Origin: JBBDSJ01 sp040905025 | Lineage (GTDB): Bacteria > Pseudomonadota > Gammaproteobacteria > Methylohalomonadales > Methylohalomonadaceae | Direction: 5' to 3' | DNA: 64,000 nt | Assembly: GCA_040905025.1 (NCBI GenBank) | Contig: JBBDSJ010000138.1 | Location: 1 to 64,000, forward strand | In this document: positions 17,779 to 25,811 of the stretch, in pieces | Layout: the number at the start of each line of letters is the position of its first letter | How positions within the stretch are numbered: position 1 is the first letter of the stretch | Position numbers and translations under genes: made by a program | The notes under the pieces: model-generated | Told to the model about the DNA's origin: nothing | What the model saw: the letters and a program-made list of their open reading frames with translations, nothing else | Database searches by the model: none

Positions 17779-18507
17779 CTACTTTGTGCGCCGTTTATCG
17801 CGCACAACAATCCCGCCTTTTTCGCCTTTAGCAGTTTCAAAAAGATCGATTCTACTTATTAGTTCACCGAGCTTGTCATAGCCATAGTTTCTTGGATCGA
17901 AAGAAGCCTGATTCTTGATGTGGTTTCCAACACTGGACAGATTAGCCCATCCATTGTCATCCTCACCGGCCTTTATGGCGTTCCGGATTAAATTTATCAG
18001 CTTTGTGTCAGATTTAAGTTCCTTTGCACTGAATTTTACCTGTGTTTCATCATCTTTTTCCGGTTGTGAATTATCAGTTTCGCCAAGATAGAGAAAGGTC
18101 GAACATGCATTCACAAATGCAGCCGGGGTTTTTCTCTCGCCGAAGCCAAGTACCATTTTCCCTTCTGATAATATTCTTGTAACCAAAGGCGTGAAGTCGC
18201 CGTCCGATGAAACTATACAAAAGACATCCATGTTTTTCGTATAGAGTGTATCTATAGCATCTATAACAAGTGCTATATCTGTGGCGTTTTTCCCTTTGCT
18301 AAGATCAAATTGCTGTATGGGTTGAATGGAATAGTCAAAAAGGATTGATTCCCATTTTTTTAGTCTTGTACTTTTCCAGTTCCCATAGGCTTTTCTGATA
18401 TTTACTACGCCATGCTTTGCCAGTTCAGAAAGAATGAATTCGAATTTATCGGCAGGTGCATTATCAGCATCAATAAAAATAGCAATTCTCTTTTCTTCGC
18501 TATTCAT
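17779..18507 (-). CDS. NYN-domain ribonuclease-like protein with OST-HTH/LOTUS domain
   Basis: 242 residues. The N-terminal NYN (PIN-like, LabA/DUF88) domain shows IAIFIDADNAP near residue 8, GKNATDIALVIDAIDTLY near residue 72 and IVSSDGDFTPLVTRI near residue 97. These place the conserved aspartates of the metal-dependent nuclease site. The C-terminal part (about residues 165-235) resembles the OST-HTH/LOTUS fold (LINLIRNAI, WANLSSVGNHIKN, FDPRNYGYDKLGELI), which binds RNA in other proteins. The ribosome site GGAGCAGCC is clear. It follows hisH by 28 nt and is convergent with purD. Its AT-rich codon use differs from its neighbours, suggesting acquisition. Target unknown. Confidence 0.85.
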   Translation of the reverse strand: MNSEEKRIAIFIDADNAPADKFEFILSELAKHGVVNIRKAYGNWKSTRLKKWESILFDYSIQPIQQFDLSKGKNATDIALVIDAIDTLYTKNMDVFCIVSSDGDFTPLVTRILSEGKMVLGFGERKTPAAFVNACSTFLYLGETDNSQPEKDDETQVKFSAKELKSDTKLINLIRNAIKAGEDDNGWANLSSVGNHIKNQASFDPRNYGYDKLGELISRIDLFETAKGEKGGIVVRDKRRTK

Positions 18508-18535
18508 GGCTGCTCCATTGGCGAATACTGGATAG

Positions 18536-19168
18536 TCAATCTGCTTTCCAGTTCAGAAAATTTTCCAGTAATTTCAAGCCGTCCTTCTGGCTTTTCTCCG
18601 GGTGAAACTGGGTCGCAAATAAATTATCACGAGCTATCGCGGCCGTGAAATCAACAATGTAATCGCAACTGCCGGCAATCACGTTATTATCATCCGGTGC
18701 GACATAATAACTGTGCACGAAATAAAACCGGGCGCCGTCATCAATGCCCTGCCATAACGGGTGAGCCTGTTGTTGCCAGACCTGATTCCAGCCCATGTGT
18801 GGAATTTTATAACCGCCGTCTGGCGGCGGCTGAAACCGCTTTACCTTGCCGGGAATAATGCCAAGGCCCTTGCGGCCGCCATCCTCGGCACTTTCATCCA
18901 ACAGGGTTTGCAAGCCGAGGCAGATGCCGAGAAACGGTTTGTTGTTGATCGATTCACGCACGATTTCATCCAGCCCGCTGTCCTGCAAGCTGGTCATGCA
19001 CTGGCCGATCGCTCCCTGACCGGGGAAGATCAATCGATCAGCGCTACGAAGTTTGTCAGCGTCAGCAGTCACAATAACGCGTTGCTGTTTGCCGGCAACG
19101 TGCTCGACGGCTTTTGCTACCGAGCGCAGATTGCTGGTGCCGTAATCAAGTATGGCGACGGTGGGCAT
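18536..19168 (-). CDS. hisH: Imidazole glycerol phosphate synthase, glutaminase subunit
   Basis: 210 residues. HisH releases ammonia from glutamine for HisF in histidine synthesis. It starts VAILDYGTSNLRSV, and has FPGQGAIGQCM, the catalytic cysteine in GICLGLQTLL (about residue 83), and the HPEKS histidine and glutamate near the C-terminus, completing the class I amidotransferase triad. hisB lies upstream on the same strand, 375 nt away. The usual next genes hisA and hisF are not downstream; an NYN gene and then convergent purD occupy that place. Confidence 0.96.
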   Translation of the reverse strand: MPTVAILDYGTSNLRSVAKAVEHVAGKQQRVIVTADADKLRSADRLIFPGQGAIGQCMTSLQDSGLDEIVRESINNKPFLGICLGLQTLLDESAEDGGRKGLGIIPGKVKRFQPPPDGGYKIPHMGWNQVWQQQAHPLWQGIDDGARFYFVHSYYVAPDDNNVIAGSCDYIVDFTAAIARDNLFATQFHPEKSQKDGLKLLENFLNWKAD

Positions 19169-19543
19169 GATATAAAGTTATTGATAACGGTTTGTTGAAA
19201 AAAACATAAGACGGTCTTGTTAATGTTCGGTATCAATCGTTAGTCAGTAAAGCTGTTGTTGCCCCCGTCGACGCCGTCAAGCACTGGACCAAGCGAGAAC
19301 CGGGCCGCGCAGCGGGCGAAGTCAGGAAGACGAGCCAGCGCCGTCGCAACATGGATGTTGCGTTGGCGCGCCCCGAGCGCGGGAAGCGCGCAGAGTAGCC
19401 GTCAGGCCGGCGTCATCGGGTGCCATTTCTTTTGGTTACTTTTCTTTGGGCACGCAAAGAAAAGTAACACGCCCTGCAGGGCGGAAGATCATCTGCAGTT
19501 CAATACCCGGGTGTGGTGTTGTTGCAAGCGACCAGAATGCGCG
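19169..19543. other. Hairpin-rich spacer between hisB and hisH
   Basis: 375 bp without a convincing gene. It contains CGCAACAT-GG-ATGTTGCG near 19349, a GC-rich segment with repeated GCGCG, a 14-bp perfect hairpin at 19435-19468 and the palindrome CCCTGCAGGG near 19472. A plus-strand frame through it encodes a peptide with HFFWLLFFGHAKKSN, a string that recurs in short hypothetical ORFs of other proteobacteria. It is better explained as a repeat than as a protein. Confidence 0.55.
19435..19468. repeat. Perfect 14-bp inverted repeat (GTTACTTTTCTTTG)
   Basis: GTTACTTTTCTTTG (19435-19448) and CAAAGAAAAGTAAC (19455-19468) flank a 6-nt loop GGCACG. It is the conserved core of a repetitive intergenic element known in several proteobacteria. 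Confidence 0.8.
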
Positions 19544-20137
19544 TTATAGCGCCCCTTTAGTCGACGGCAACTCACCTGCCATGCGCGGGTCCGGCTCCAC
19601 CGCCATGCGCAACGCACGGCCGAAGGCCTTGAAGATCGTCTCGGCGATGTGGTGTGCATTTCTGCCGCGAATATTGTCGATGTGCAGGGTCAGCTGGGCG
19701 TGATTGACCAGACCCTGAAAGAATTCAAAAATCAGGTCCACATCAAAATCACCGATGCGCGCACGCGGATACTCGGCGTGGTATTCAATACCCGGCCGGC
19801 CCGAGCAATCCACCACGACCCGCGACAAGGCTTCATCCAGCGGTACGTAGGCATGGCCATAACGGCGAATACCGCGTTTGTCGCCGAGCGCTTTTGCCAG
19901 TGCCTGACCGAGTGTGATGCCGGCGTCTTCGACGGTGTGATGCGCGTCGATTTCCAGATCGCCGCTGGCCTTGATATCAATGTCGATCATGCCATGGCGG
20001 GCAATCTGGTCGAGCATGTGCTCCAGAAACGGTACGCCGAGGTCGAGTTTGGCCTCGCCGCGGCCATCCAGATCAATACTGACCTTGATCTGTGTTTCCT
20101 TGGTGTTGCGTTCAATAGTGACTTGCCGGTTACTCAT
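19544..20137 (-). CDS. hisB: Imidazoleglycerol-phosphate dehydratase
   Basis: 197 residues, the monofunctional enzyme without the phosphatase domain of E. coli HisB. It dehydrates imidazole glycerol phosphate in histidine synthesis. The manganese-site motifs are present: FLEHMLDQIARHGMIDI, DAHHTVEDAGITLGQAL, YGHAYVPLDEALSRVV, and the second histidine cluster HAQLTLHIDNIRGRNAHHIAETIFKAFGRAL. First gene of the minus-strand hisB-hisH group. No other his genes are visible upstream. Confidence 0.97.
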   Translation of the reverse strand: MSNRQVTIERNTKETQIKVSIDLDGRGEAKLDLGVPFLEHMLDQIARHGMIDIDIKASGDLEIDAHHTVEDAGITLGQALAKALGDKRGIRRYGHAYVPLDEALSRVVVDCSGRPGIEYHAEYPRARIGDFDVDLIFEFFQGLVNHAQLTLHIDNIRGRNAHHIAETIFKAFGRALRMAVEPDPRMAGELPSTKGAL

Positions 20138-20263
20138 GAAACTGTCCTGCGGTCATTCGCATGGCGGTTATTGTCCTGTGATCGTCCCAAGCGGTGAATC
20201 CCGATTATGCTTCCGGGACGGCAGCCGCGATAATGACGACCGAAAGCGCATAGGATACCCTTT

Positions 20264-20313
20264 TGCACAGGCCACGACCATCAACCCCTGCACAGGCCAC
20301 GACCATCAACCCC
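20264..20313. repeat. 25-bp tandem duplication upstream of hemF
   Basis: Two identical head-to-tail copies of a 25-bp unit starting TGCACAGGCCACGACC (20264-20288 and 20289-20313), 17 nt before the hemF start. Confidence 0.9.
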
Positions 20314-20329
20314 GGTTTACAATGATTGA

Positions 20330-21253
20330 ATGACCATGGATGCCATTGATACCCCTGCTGTTAAGAACTATCTGCTTGGTCTGCAAGCGCAGATTGTCGA
20401 TGTGCTTGCCGGGCTGGATCCGGTGGTGCAAGTGCGCCGCGACGAATGGCAGCGGCCTGAAGGCGGCGGCGGCCTGAGTCAGGTGCTGGCTGACGGTGCC
20501 GTGTTTGAGAAGGCCGGCGTGAACTTCTCGCATGTGACGGGTGAACGCCTGCCAGCCTCGGCGACTGCTACGCGGTCGGAACTGGCCGAGCGTCAGTTTG
20601 AGGCCATGGGTGTGTCGCTGGTATTGCATCCGCTTAATCCGTATGTGCCGACCACGCATATGAATGTGCGGTTTTTTGTTGCCAGCCATGCCGAATTGCC
20701 ACCAGTGTGGTGGTTTGGCGGCGGTTTTGATCTGACGCCGTACTACGGCTTTGTTGAGGACGCCTGCCACTGGCACAAGACGGCGCATGCCGCCTGCAAG
20801 GAATTCGGTGCTGATGTCTATCCGCAGTATAAAAAATGGTGTGATGACTATTTTTATCTCAAACATCGGCAGGAACCTCGCGGTATTGGCGGGCTGTTTT
20901 TTGATGACTTGAATGAATGGGGTTTTGCGCGTTGTTTTGCGTTCATGCAAAGCGTCGGCGATCATTTCTTGCCTGCGTATGTACCGATTGTCGAGCGGCG
21001 CAAGGATCAGGCTTACGCTGATCGCGAACGCAATTTTCAGCTCTATCGGCGTGGCCGCTACGTGGAATTCAACCTGGTCTATGATCGCGGTACATTGTTT
21101 GGCCTGCAGTCCGGCGGCCGTACTGAATCCATATTGATGTCATTGCCACCACTGGTGCGCTGGGATTATGACTGGCAGCCGCAACCGGGCACCGCCGAGG
21201 CCGAATTGTATGATGTTTATTTGCAACCGCGTGACTGGCTTGTGAGTGACTAA
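20330..21253 (+). CDS. hemF: Oxygen-dependent coproporphyrinogen III oxidase
   Basis: 307 residues. HemF converts coproporphyrinogen III to protoporphyrinogen IX with oxygen in haem synthesis. It has the GGGGLSQVLADGAVFEKAGVN segment, HPLNPYVPTTHMNVRFF, WWFGGGFDLTPYYGF, GIGGLFFDDL, GRYVEFNLVYDRGTLFGLQSGGRTESILMSLPP and the WRYDW-like end (WDYDWQP). Two ATGs six nt apart (20330, 20336) could start it. It overlaps the next gene by 1 nt (TAATG). Confidence 0.98.
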   Translation: MTMDAIDTPAVKNYLLGLQAQIVDVLAGLDPVVQVRRDEWQRPEGGGGLSQVLADGAVFEKAGVNFSHVTGERLPASATATRSELAERQFEAMGVSLVLHPLNPYVPTTHMNVRFFVASHAELPPVWWFGGGFDLTPYYGFVEDACHWHKTAHAACKEFGADVYPQYKKWCDDYFYLKHRQEPRGIGGLFFDDLNEWGFARCFAFMQSVGDHFLPAYVPIVERRKDQAYADRERNFQLYRRGRYVEFNLVYDRGTLFGLQSGGRTESILMSLPPLVRWDYDWQPQPGTAEAELYDVYLQPRDWLVSD

Positions 21254-21705
21254 TGAACATTACTGTTGCCACCCTGGCCGACATCCCGCAGCTGAATAAA
21301 CTGCTCGAATTCCTGTTTACGCAGGAAGCCGAGTTTCAGCCGGATCCGGCTGTGCAATCGGCAGGCTTGCGTAAAATTATCGAGAATCCTGACTACGGCC
21401 AGATACTAGTTTTACGTGATGATGCTTCGATTATCGGCATGGTGAATCTGTTGTTTACCATCAGTACTGCGCTGGGTAGCCGGGTCGCGATTCTTGAAGA
21501 TATGGTCGTACATCCGTCCAGTCGTGGCGGCGGCGCCGGTTCACAATTACTGCAAGCTGCCATCAAAGCGGCAAAGTCCGCCGGTTGCCGTCGAATTACC
21601 CTGCTGACGGATGGCGCCAATGCCCCGGCGCAGTGCTTTTACCAGCGTCACGGTTTTGCGTACTCGGACATGGTGGCCATGCGCTTGTTGCTGTCCGGCA
21701 GCTGA
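21253..21705 (+). CDS. GNAT family N-acetyltransferase
   Basis: 150 residues. The acetyl-CoA binding motif A is clear: EDMVVHPSSRGGGAGSQLLQAAIKAA near residues 79-104, then RITLLTDGANAPAQCFYQRHGF. This places it in the Gcn5-related acetyltransferase family. The substrate (amine, amino acid or protein) is not evident. It is coupled to hemF by a one-nt overlap and ends convergently with dtd, six nt apart. Confidence 0.85.
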   Translation: MNITVATLADIPQLNKLLEFLFTQEAEFQPDPAVQSAGLRKIIENPDYGQILVLRDDASIIGMVNLLFTISTALGSRVAILEDMVVHPSSRGGGAGSQLLQAAIKAAKSAGCRRITLLTDGANAPAQCFYQRHGFAYSDMVAMRLLLSGS

Positions 21706-21711
21706 AGCTTT

Positions 21712-22164
21712 TTACGAACCGGCAGGCGGCACCTGCAGCCAGAATGTGACGGGTCCGTCATTGGTTAGCGTGACCTGCATGTCGGCACCAAATTTACCGC
21801 AGCCAGAGCTCAACCCGGTTTGCCGGGCCTGCTCGCAGAGGTAATTGAATAATTTTTCGCTGGCAGCAGGTGCCGGGGTATTGGAAAAACCCGGACGGTT
21901 GCCCTTGCGGGTATCAGCAACAAGGGTGAATTGCGGTACCAGCAACAATTCACCACCGGTATCACACAGGCTCAGATTCATTTTGCCGTTGGTATCCGGG
22001 AAGACGCGGTAGTTGCCGAGCCGCTCCAGCAGCCGATCCGCCTGCTGTTCCATGTCACCGTGTTCCACGGCTATCAGCACCAGCAAACCCGGACCAATTC
22101 GTGCCAGTTCGGTGTCTGCGACGCTCACGCTGGCAGAATTGACCCGTTGCAACAGGCCAATCAC
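21712..22164 (-). CDS. dtd: D-aminoacyl-tRNA deacylase
   Basis: 150 residues, GTG start. Dtd hydrolyses D-amino acids, and glycine mischarged on tRNA-Ala, from tRNAs. It begins MIGLLQRVNSASVSV and has the cross-subunit motif region (LLLVPQFTLVAD, where the family usually has SQFTL), RKGNRPGFSNTPAP, FGADMQVTLTNDGPVTFWL with the GPVT motif. It lies six nt after a 52-residue membrane protein gene. Confidence 0.96.
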   Translation of the reverse strand: MIGLLQRVNSASVSVADTELARIGPGLLVLIAVEHGDMEQQADRLLERLGNYRVFPDTNGKMNLSLCDTGGELLLVPQFTLVADTRKGNRPGFSNTPAPAASEKLFNYLCEQARQTGLSSGCGKFGADMQVTLTNDGPVTFWLQVPPAGS

Positions 22165-22170
22165 AGTTCG

Positions 22171-22329
22171 TTACGCCAGGATGGCTTCACCTGCAACGGC
22201 AGTAAACACGCAGACAACGGCGACATACATCAGCCAGGGCATGTCATGGCGTTCCAGCCAGCCAATAAAATGCAGAATAAGTATGACAAACGCGCCCCCG
22301 TACAGCAGATAAAATAACCAATCAGGCAT
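22171..22329 (-). CDS. Small two-helix membrane protein upstream of dtd
   Basis: 52 residues, ATG at 22329 with a strong ribosome site (GGGGG five nt upstream) and TAA at 22171-22173. The sequence begins MPDWLFYLLYGGAFVILILH. It has two hydrophobic segments, about residues 4-24 and 31-46, separated by WLERHDMPW. The second helix contains a cysteine (C40). It ends six nt before the dtd GTG, so the two are probably co-transcribed. No family recognised. The strong ribosome site, hydrophobic pattern and tight spacing support a real gene. Confidence 0.7.
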   Translation of the reverse strand: MPDWLFYLLYGGAFVILILHFIGWLERHDMPWLMYVAVVCVFTAVAGEAILA

Positions 22330-22370
22330 AACTGCCCCCTTTACTTTACGAATATTATTTTATGAAAACG

Positions 22371-22393
22371 CTGAATTAATCAGAATTTCCTTA
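22371..22393. repeat. Family-1 repeat, end fragment
   Basis: CTGAATTAATCAGAATTTCC resembles the CTGATTAATTCAGAGGTTCC end hairpin of the family-1 repeat. Only this end is left. Confidence 0.4.
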
Positions 22394-22607
22394 TGTAATA
22401 GCCCACGTTATGCGTACCGAATGTTAACGAGCCAGCCATCACGGTTGTGGCGACCATTCTGAACAGGCTGTCAGTGCATAGCATATCACCCGATTTTGCA
22501 GCACTACATCAACAACCGGATTAAGTTTGCCACTATTTGAACAGTTTTGCCTAGTCCGGCAGACCAAAATACCGGCACCGATTCACAATCCGGGCATTTT
22601 TGTTGCG

Positions 22608-23261
22608 CTAGAGTGTCTGGATGCCCTTGCTGCCAGCCACCAGCAGCACATCGGCTGGCCGCGCGGCAAACAGGCCATTGCAGACCACACCGGCGATCTG
22701 GTTCAATTTTTGTTCCAGTGCGACCGGATCGGTAATCTTCAGATTATGCACGTCGATAATGATATTGCCATTGTCGGTTTTAAAGCCATCGCGCAGTTCC
22801 GGTTGGCCGCCGAGTTTGGCGAGTTGGCGGCCGACATAGCTTTGCGCCATCGGAATGACTTCCACCGGCAGCGGGAATTCGCCCAGCGTGTTAACCAGTT
22901 TGGAATCATCAATGACACAGACAAATTTCCGGCTGAGAGCAGCGACGATTTTCTCGCGTGTCAACGCGCCGCCACCGCCCTTGGTCAGGTATTTGTGCCG
23001 GGTGGCTTCATCAGCACCATCCACGTAAACCGGGATGTCATAGACGCTGTTCGGTTCAACAATGGCAATGCCATGCTCCCGCAGTCGCTGGCTGCTGGCT
23101 TCCGAGCTTGATACCGCGCCGTCGATCCGGCCCTTGATTTTTGCCAGCGCGTCGATAAAGCAGTTGACCGTGCTGCCGGTGCCGACGCCGACAATACTGT
23201 TACCTTCGATATATTCCAGTGCTGCTTCAGCAGCAGCGCGTTTTTTGGCATCTTGATCCAT
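22608..23261 (-). CDS. rpiA: Ribose-5-phosphate isomerase A
   Basis: 217 residues. RpiA interconverts ribose-5-phosphate and ribulose-5-phosphate in the pentose phosphate pathway. It shows VGVGTGSTVNCFIDAL near residue 25, DVYVDGADEA-type DIPVYVDGADEA near residue 78, KGGGGALTREKI near residue 94 and DDSKLV. It is divergent from ilvA with 67 nt between starts. Confidence 0.97.
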   Translation of the reverse strand: MDQDAKKRAAAEAALEYIEGNSIVGVGTGSTVNCFIDALAKIKGRIDGAVSSSEASSQRLREHGIAIVEPNSVYDIPVYVDGADEATRHKYLTKGGGGALTREKIVAALSRKFVCVIDDSKLVNTLGEFPLPVEVIPMAQSYVGRQLAKLGGQPELRDGFKTDNGNIIIDVHNLKITDPVALEQKLNQIAGVVCNGLFAARPADVLLVAGSKGIQTL

Positions 23262-23328
23262 GGAAATCCTGGTATAGCTTGCAATATGAATTTGTGAACT
23301 GTGGTGCGTATGCGTTAAATGCTATCTT

Positions 23329-24855
23329 ATGCCGATGTTTGATGAATACAAGGAATTGATCCGTGCGGCCGGTGAACGCGTTTATACGGTGGCCTGCAAA
23401 ACGGCGCTGGATGCCGCGCCGGCGTTATCAAAGCGTCTCGACAATAATATCTGGCTCAAGCGTGAAGATCAGCAGCCGGTATTTTCCTATAAATTGCGCG
23501 GTGCCTATAATCTGATTGCCTCGCTGTCAGCGGATGTTGCCAGCAAGGGCGTGATTGCGGCGTCGGCCGGCAATCATGCCCAGGGCGTGGCTTTGTCAGC
23601 CCAGCGGCTGGGTTTGCAGGCGACCATCGTGATGCCGAAAACGACGCCCGAGATCAAGGTGGCGGCAGTGCGGCGGCTGGGCGCACACACCATCATGCAT
23701 GGCAATAACTACGATGAAGCCAGGGAGCATGCCCACAAACTCGCCGAGGAAAGTGGTCAGGCGTTTATCCCGCCGTATGATCATCCGCTGGTGATCGCCG
23801 GTCAGGCCACTGTGGGTGTCGAGATTCTCGAACAGCATGCCAGTGGCCCGGACATTATTTTTGTGCCTGTCGGTGGTGGCGGACTGATCGCGGGCATTGC
23901 GGCTCATATCAAGGCCATCCGGCCCGATATCAGGATTATCGGCGTCGAGCCGGATGAGGCGCCATGCATGCATGCAGCACTGGCCGCAGGTGAGCGTGTA
24001 CGGCTGGAACGTATCGGTATTTTTGCCGACGGCGCTGCGGTGCGCCAGGCGGGTGAAGAGCCGTTCCGGATTGCGCGTGAAACGGTGGACGAGATCCTGC
24101 TCGTTGGCATCGACGAAATCTGCGCGGCGGTGAAAGATATTTTTGAAGACACGCGTTCGATCGCCGAACCGGCCGGGGCGCTGGCGCTGGCGGGCCTGAA
24201 GCAATATGTCGAGCGTGAGCAGATAAAGGGCAAGGAGTTGGTGGCGATATTCAGTGGCGCGAATGTGAATTTTGATCGCCTCCGGCATATCGCGGAACTG
24301 GCACAACTCGGTGAACATCGCGAGGCGTTGATATGCGCCACGATTCCGGAGCGGCCCGGCAGTTTCCGTGAATTCTGCCAGGCACTGGGGCCACGCCAGA
24401 TCACGGAATTCAATTACCGCTATGCCGATCACAACGCTGCGCGGGTATTTGCCGGCGTGCAGTTGCGTCACGGTGTCGAGGAAAAGGACAAGTTGATAGC
24501 GAACCTGGTCGAAAAGGGATTCGCGGTTGTCGATTTGAGCCGTAATGAACTGGCTAAAATGCATGTCCGGCACATGGTCGGTGGTCATGCGCCGCAGGCA
24601 GAATATGAATTATTGTTCCGGTTCGAATTTCCGGAACGCTCCGGTGCGTTGCTGAACTTTCTGACCCAGACCGGTACGCGCTGGAATATCAGTCTGTTCC
24701 ATTACCGCAACCATGGTGCAGCCTATGGCCGGGTATTGATGGGTATTCAGGTGCGGCCAAACGAACGCCCCGAGTTCATGGCATTTCTGGAGTCACTCGG
24801 CATGTTGTACTGGGAAGAGACCGATAATCCTGCCTACAGTCTGTTTCTGAGTTGA
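23329..24855 (+). CDS. ilvA: Threonine ammonia-lyase (biosynthetic threonine deaminase)
   Basis: 508 residues. IlvA makes 2-oxobutanoate from threonine, the first step to isoleucine. The PLP lysine is K55 in FSYKLRGAYN. Other motifs are AASAGNHAQGVALSA, the phosphate-binding VGGGGLIAGIA near residue 185, and the SGAN segment near residue 308. Two C-terminal ACT-like regulatory domains (about residues 330-505) mark the long, isoleucine-inhibited form. ATGs at 23329 and 23335 are both possible starts. Confidence 0.97.
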   Translation: MPMFDEYKELIRAAGERVYTVACKTALDAAPALSKRLDNNIWLKREDQQPVFSYKLRGAYNLIASLSADVASKGVIAASAGNHAQGVALSAQRLGLQATIVMPKTTPEIKVAAVRRLGAHTIMHGNNYDEAREHAHKLAEESGQAFIPPYDHPLVIAGQATVGVEILEQHASGPDIIFVPVGGGGLIAGIAAHIKAIRPDIRIIGVEPDEAPCMHAALAAGERVRLERIGIFADGAAVRQAGEEPFRIARETVDEILLVGIDEICAAVKDIFEDTRSIAEPAGALALAGLKQYVEREQIKGKELVAIFSGANVNFDRLRHIAELAQLGEHREALICATIPERPGSFREFCQALGPRQITEFNYRYADHNAARVFAGVQLRHGVEEKDKLIANLVEKGFAVVDLSRNELAKMHVRHMVGGHAPQAEYELLFRFEFPERSGALLNFLTQTGTRWNISLFHYRNHGAAYGRVLMGIQVRPNERPEFMAFLESLGMLYWEETDNPAYSLFLS

Positions 24856-24869
24856 GTTGCCCCGGTTAA

Positions 24870-25343
24870 TTACGCCCGGGTCGGCTCGGCAAGCTTCATG
24901 ATGTAGTCCCACTGCTTTTTTGTTACCGGCATGATTGACAGTCGGTTGCCCTTTTGCAGCAGCTTCATATCGGCTAAAGCCTTGTGCTGTTTCAGTTCCT
25001 GCAGCGTGATCGTATCCCTGAACTGTTTCTTGTATTTCACATCGACCAGAAACCAGCGTGGATTGTCCGGATCACTTTTCAGGTCGTAATGGCTGTCTTC
25101 CGGATCAAATGCCGTCGGGTCAGGATAAGCGTCCGAGGCAATGGTTGCGATGCCAACGATGCCGGGTTCGGCGCAGTTCGAGTGATAAAAAAATACCAAA
25201 TCACCTTTACGCATTTCATCGCGCATGAAATTACGCGCCTGATAATTGCGCACGCCGTCCCAGGGTTCGGTTTTGTCTGGCCGCTGTTTTAAATGATCAA
25301 TGCCGAAAGTGACCGGCTCTGATTTCATTAACCAGTAGTTCAT
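24870..25343 (-). CDS. EVE domain protein
   Basis: 157 residues. The EVE domain is a PUA-like fold thought to bind modified bases in RNA or DNA. It begins NYWLMKSEPVTFGIDHL, with WDGVRNYQARNFMRDEMRKGDLVFFYHSN near residue 29, GIVGIATI, and PRWFLVDVKY, all typical. It is the next minus-strand gene after 6S RNA and zapA. Its target is unknown. Confidence 0.93.
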   Translation of the reverse strand: MNYWLMKSEPVTFGIDHLKQRPDKTEPWDGVRNYQARNFMRDEMRKGDLVFFYHSNCAEPGIVGIATIASDAYPDPTAFDPEDSHYDLKSDPDNPRWFLVDVKYKKQFRDTITLQELKQHKALADMKLLQKGNRLSIMPVTKKQWDYIMKLAEPTRA

Positions 25344-25403
25344 TTTTAATTTGCAAGTGAAAAGTTGAAAGTATAAAAATTATATCGGTACAGGAAGTAC
25401 CAG

Positions 25404-25486
25404 CATTCTGCTGCAAGCAGAATGAAGACAGGCTTAAACCACGTTTTAGCCTGTCGCGGAAGAAAAGTATATGGATTTACTTTTCT
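25404..25486 (-). terminator. Three consecutive hairpins downstream of 6S RNA
   Basis: In minus-strand order: AGAAAAGTA/TACTTTTCT (25486-25461), GACAGGCT with an AAAC extension (25455-25427) and CATTCTGCT/AGCAGAATG (25424-25404). They probably end the 6S RNA / zapA transcript, though none has a long T-run. Confidence 0.5.
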
Positions 25487-25496
25487 GACATGAGAG

Positions 25497-25687
25497 AAGG
25501 GTATTAACCGCAACGCCGTTGCGGGTCGTCGCCTTGAACCATGTGGTTCAAGTGGGAACAGCTTGCGATATATCAGGCTTTCCACTTGTGGTGGACATGC
25601 ACACAACACCGCGTTTAGTTCCCAGCGTCGTATATTATCGGCTCAAGTCACTCGTACCCAATGACGAACGCCGCAGTCAATACCCAA
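25497..25687 (-). ncRNA. ssrS: 6S RNA
   Basis: About 190 nt on the minus strand; ends are approximate. 6S RNA binds sigma-70 RNA polymerase holoenzyme in stationary phase by mimicking an open promoter. A 13-bp closing stem is formed by GGGTATTGACTGC (25685-25673) and GCGGTTAATACCC (25511-25499). Inside are the conserved strings CTTGAGCCGATA and ACTTGAACCACATGGTTCAAGG, matching CTGAGCCGATA and CCTTGAACC..GGTTCAAGG of E. coli 6S. It lies just downstream of zapA, its usual place. It fills most of the 468-bp gap between zapA and the EVE gene. Confidence 0.92.
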
Positions 25688-25811
25688 AGCTGATCATAAA
25701 TGCATTAAAACATTCGGCAATTGGTTCATCATGAACCTGTCAGCATGAAAAGTACAAGTGATTTTTATGTGTACAGAGGCAGCAATATTGCTATTGCAAG
25801 AATCCTGCCGA

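Noticed and set aside
19256..19549. A 97-codon plus-strand frame between hisB and hisH with HFFWLLFFGHAKKSN
   Set aside because: The sequence is a repeat with a perfect 14-bp inverted repeat; the peptide is better seen as its by-product.
23596..24588. A 330-codon minus-strand frame opposite ilvA
   Set aside because: A shadow of ilvA; no ribosome site or recognisable domain.
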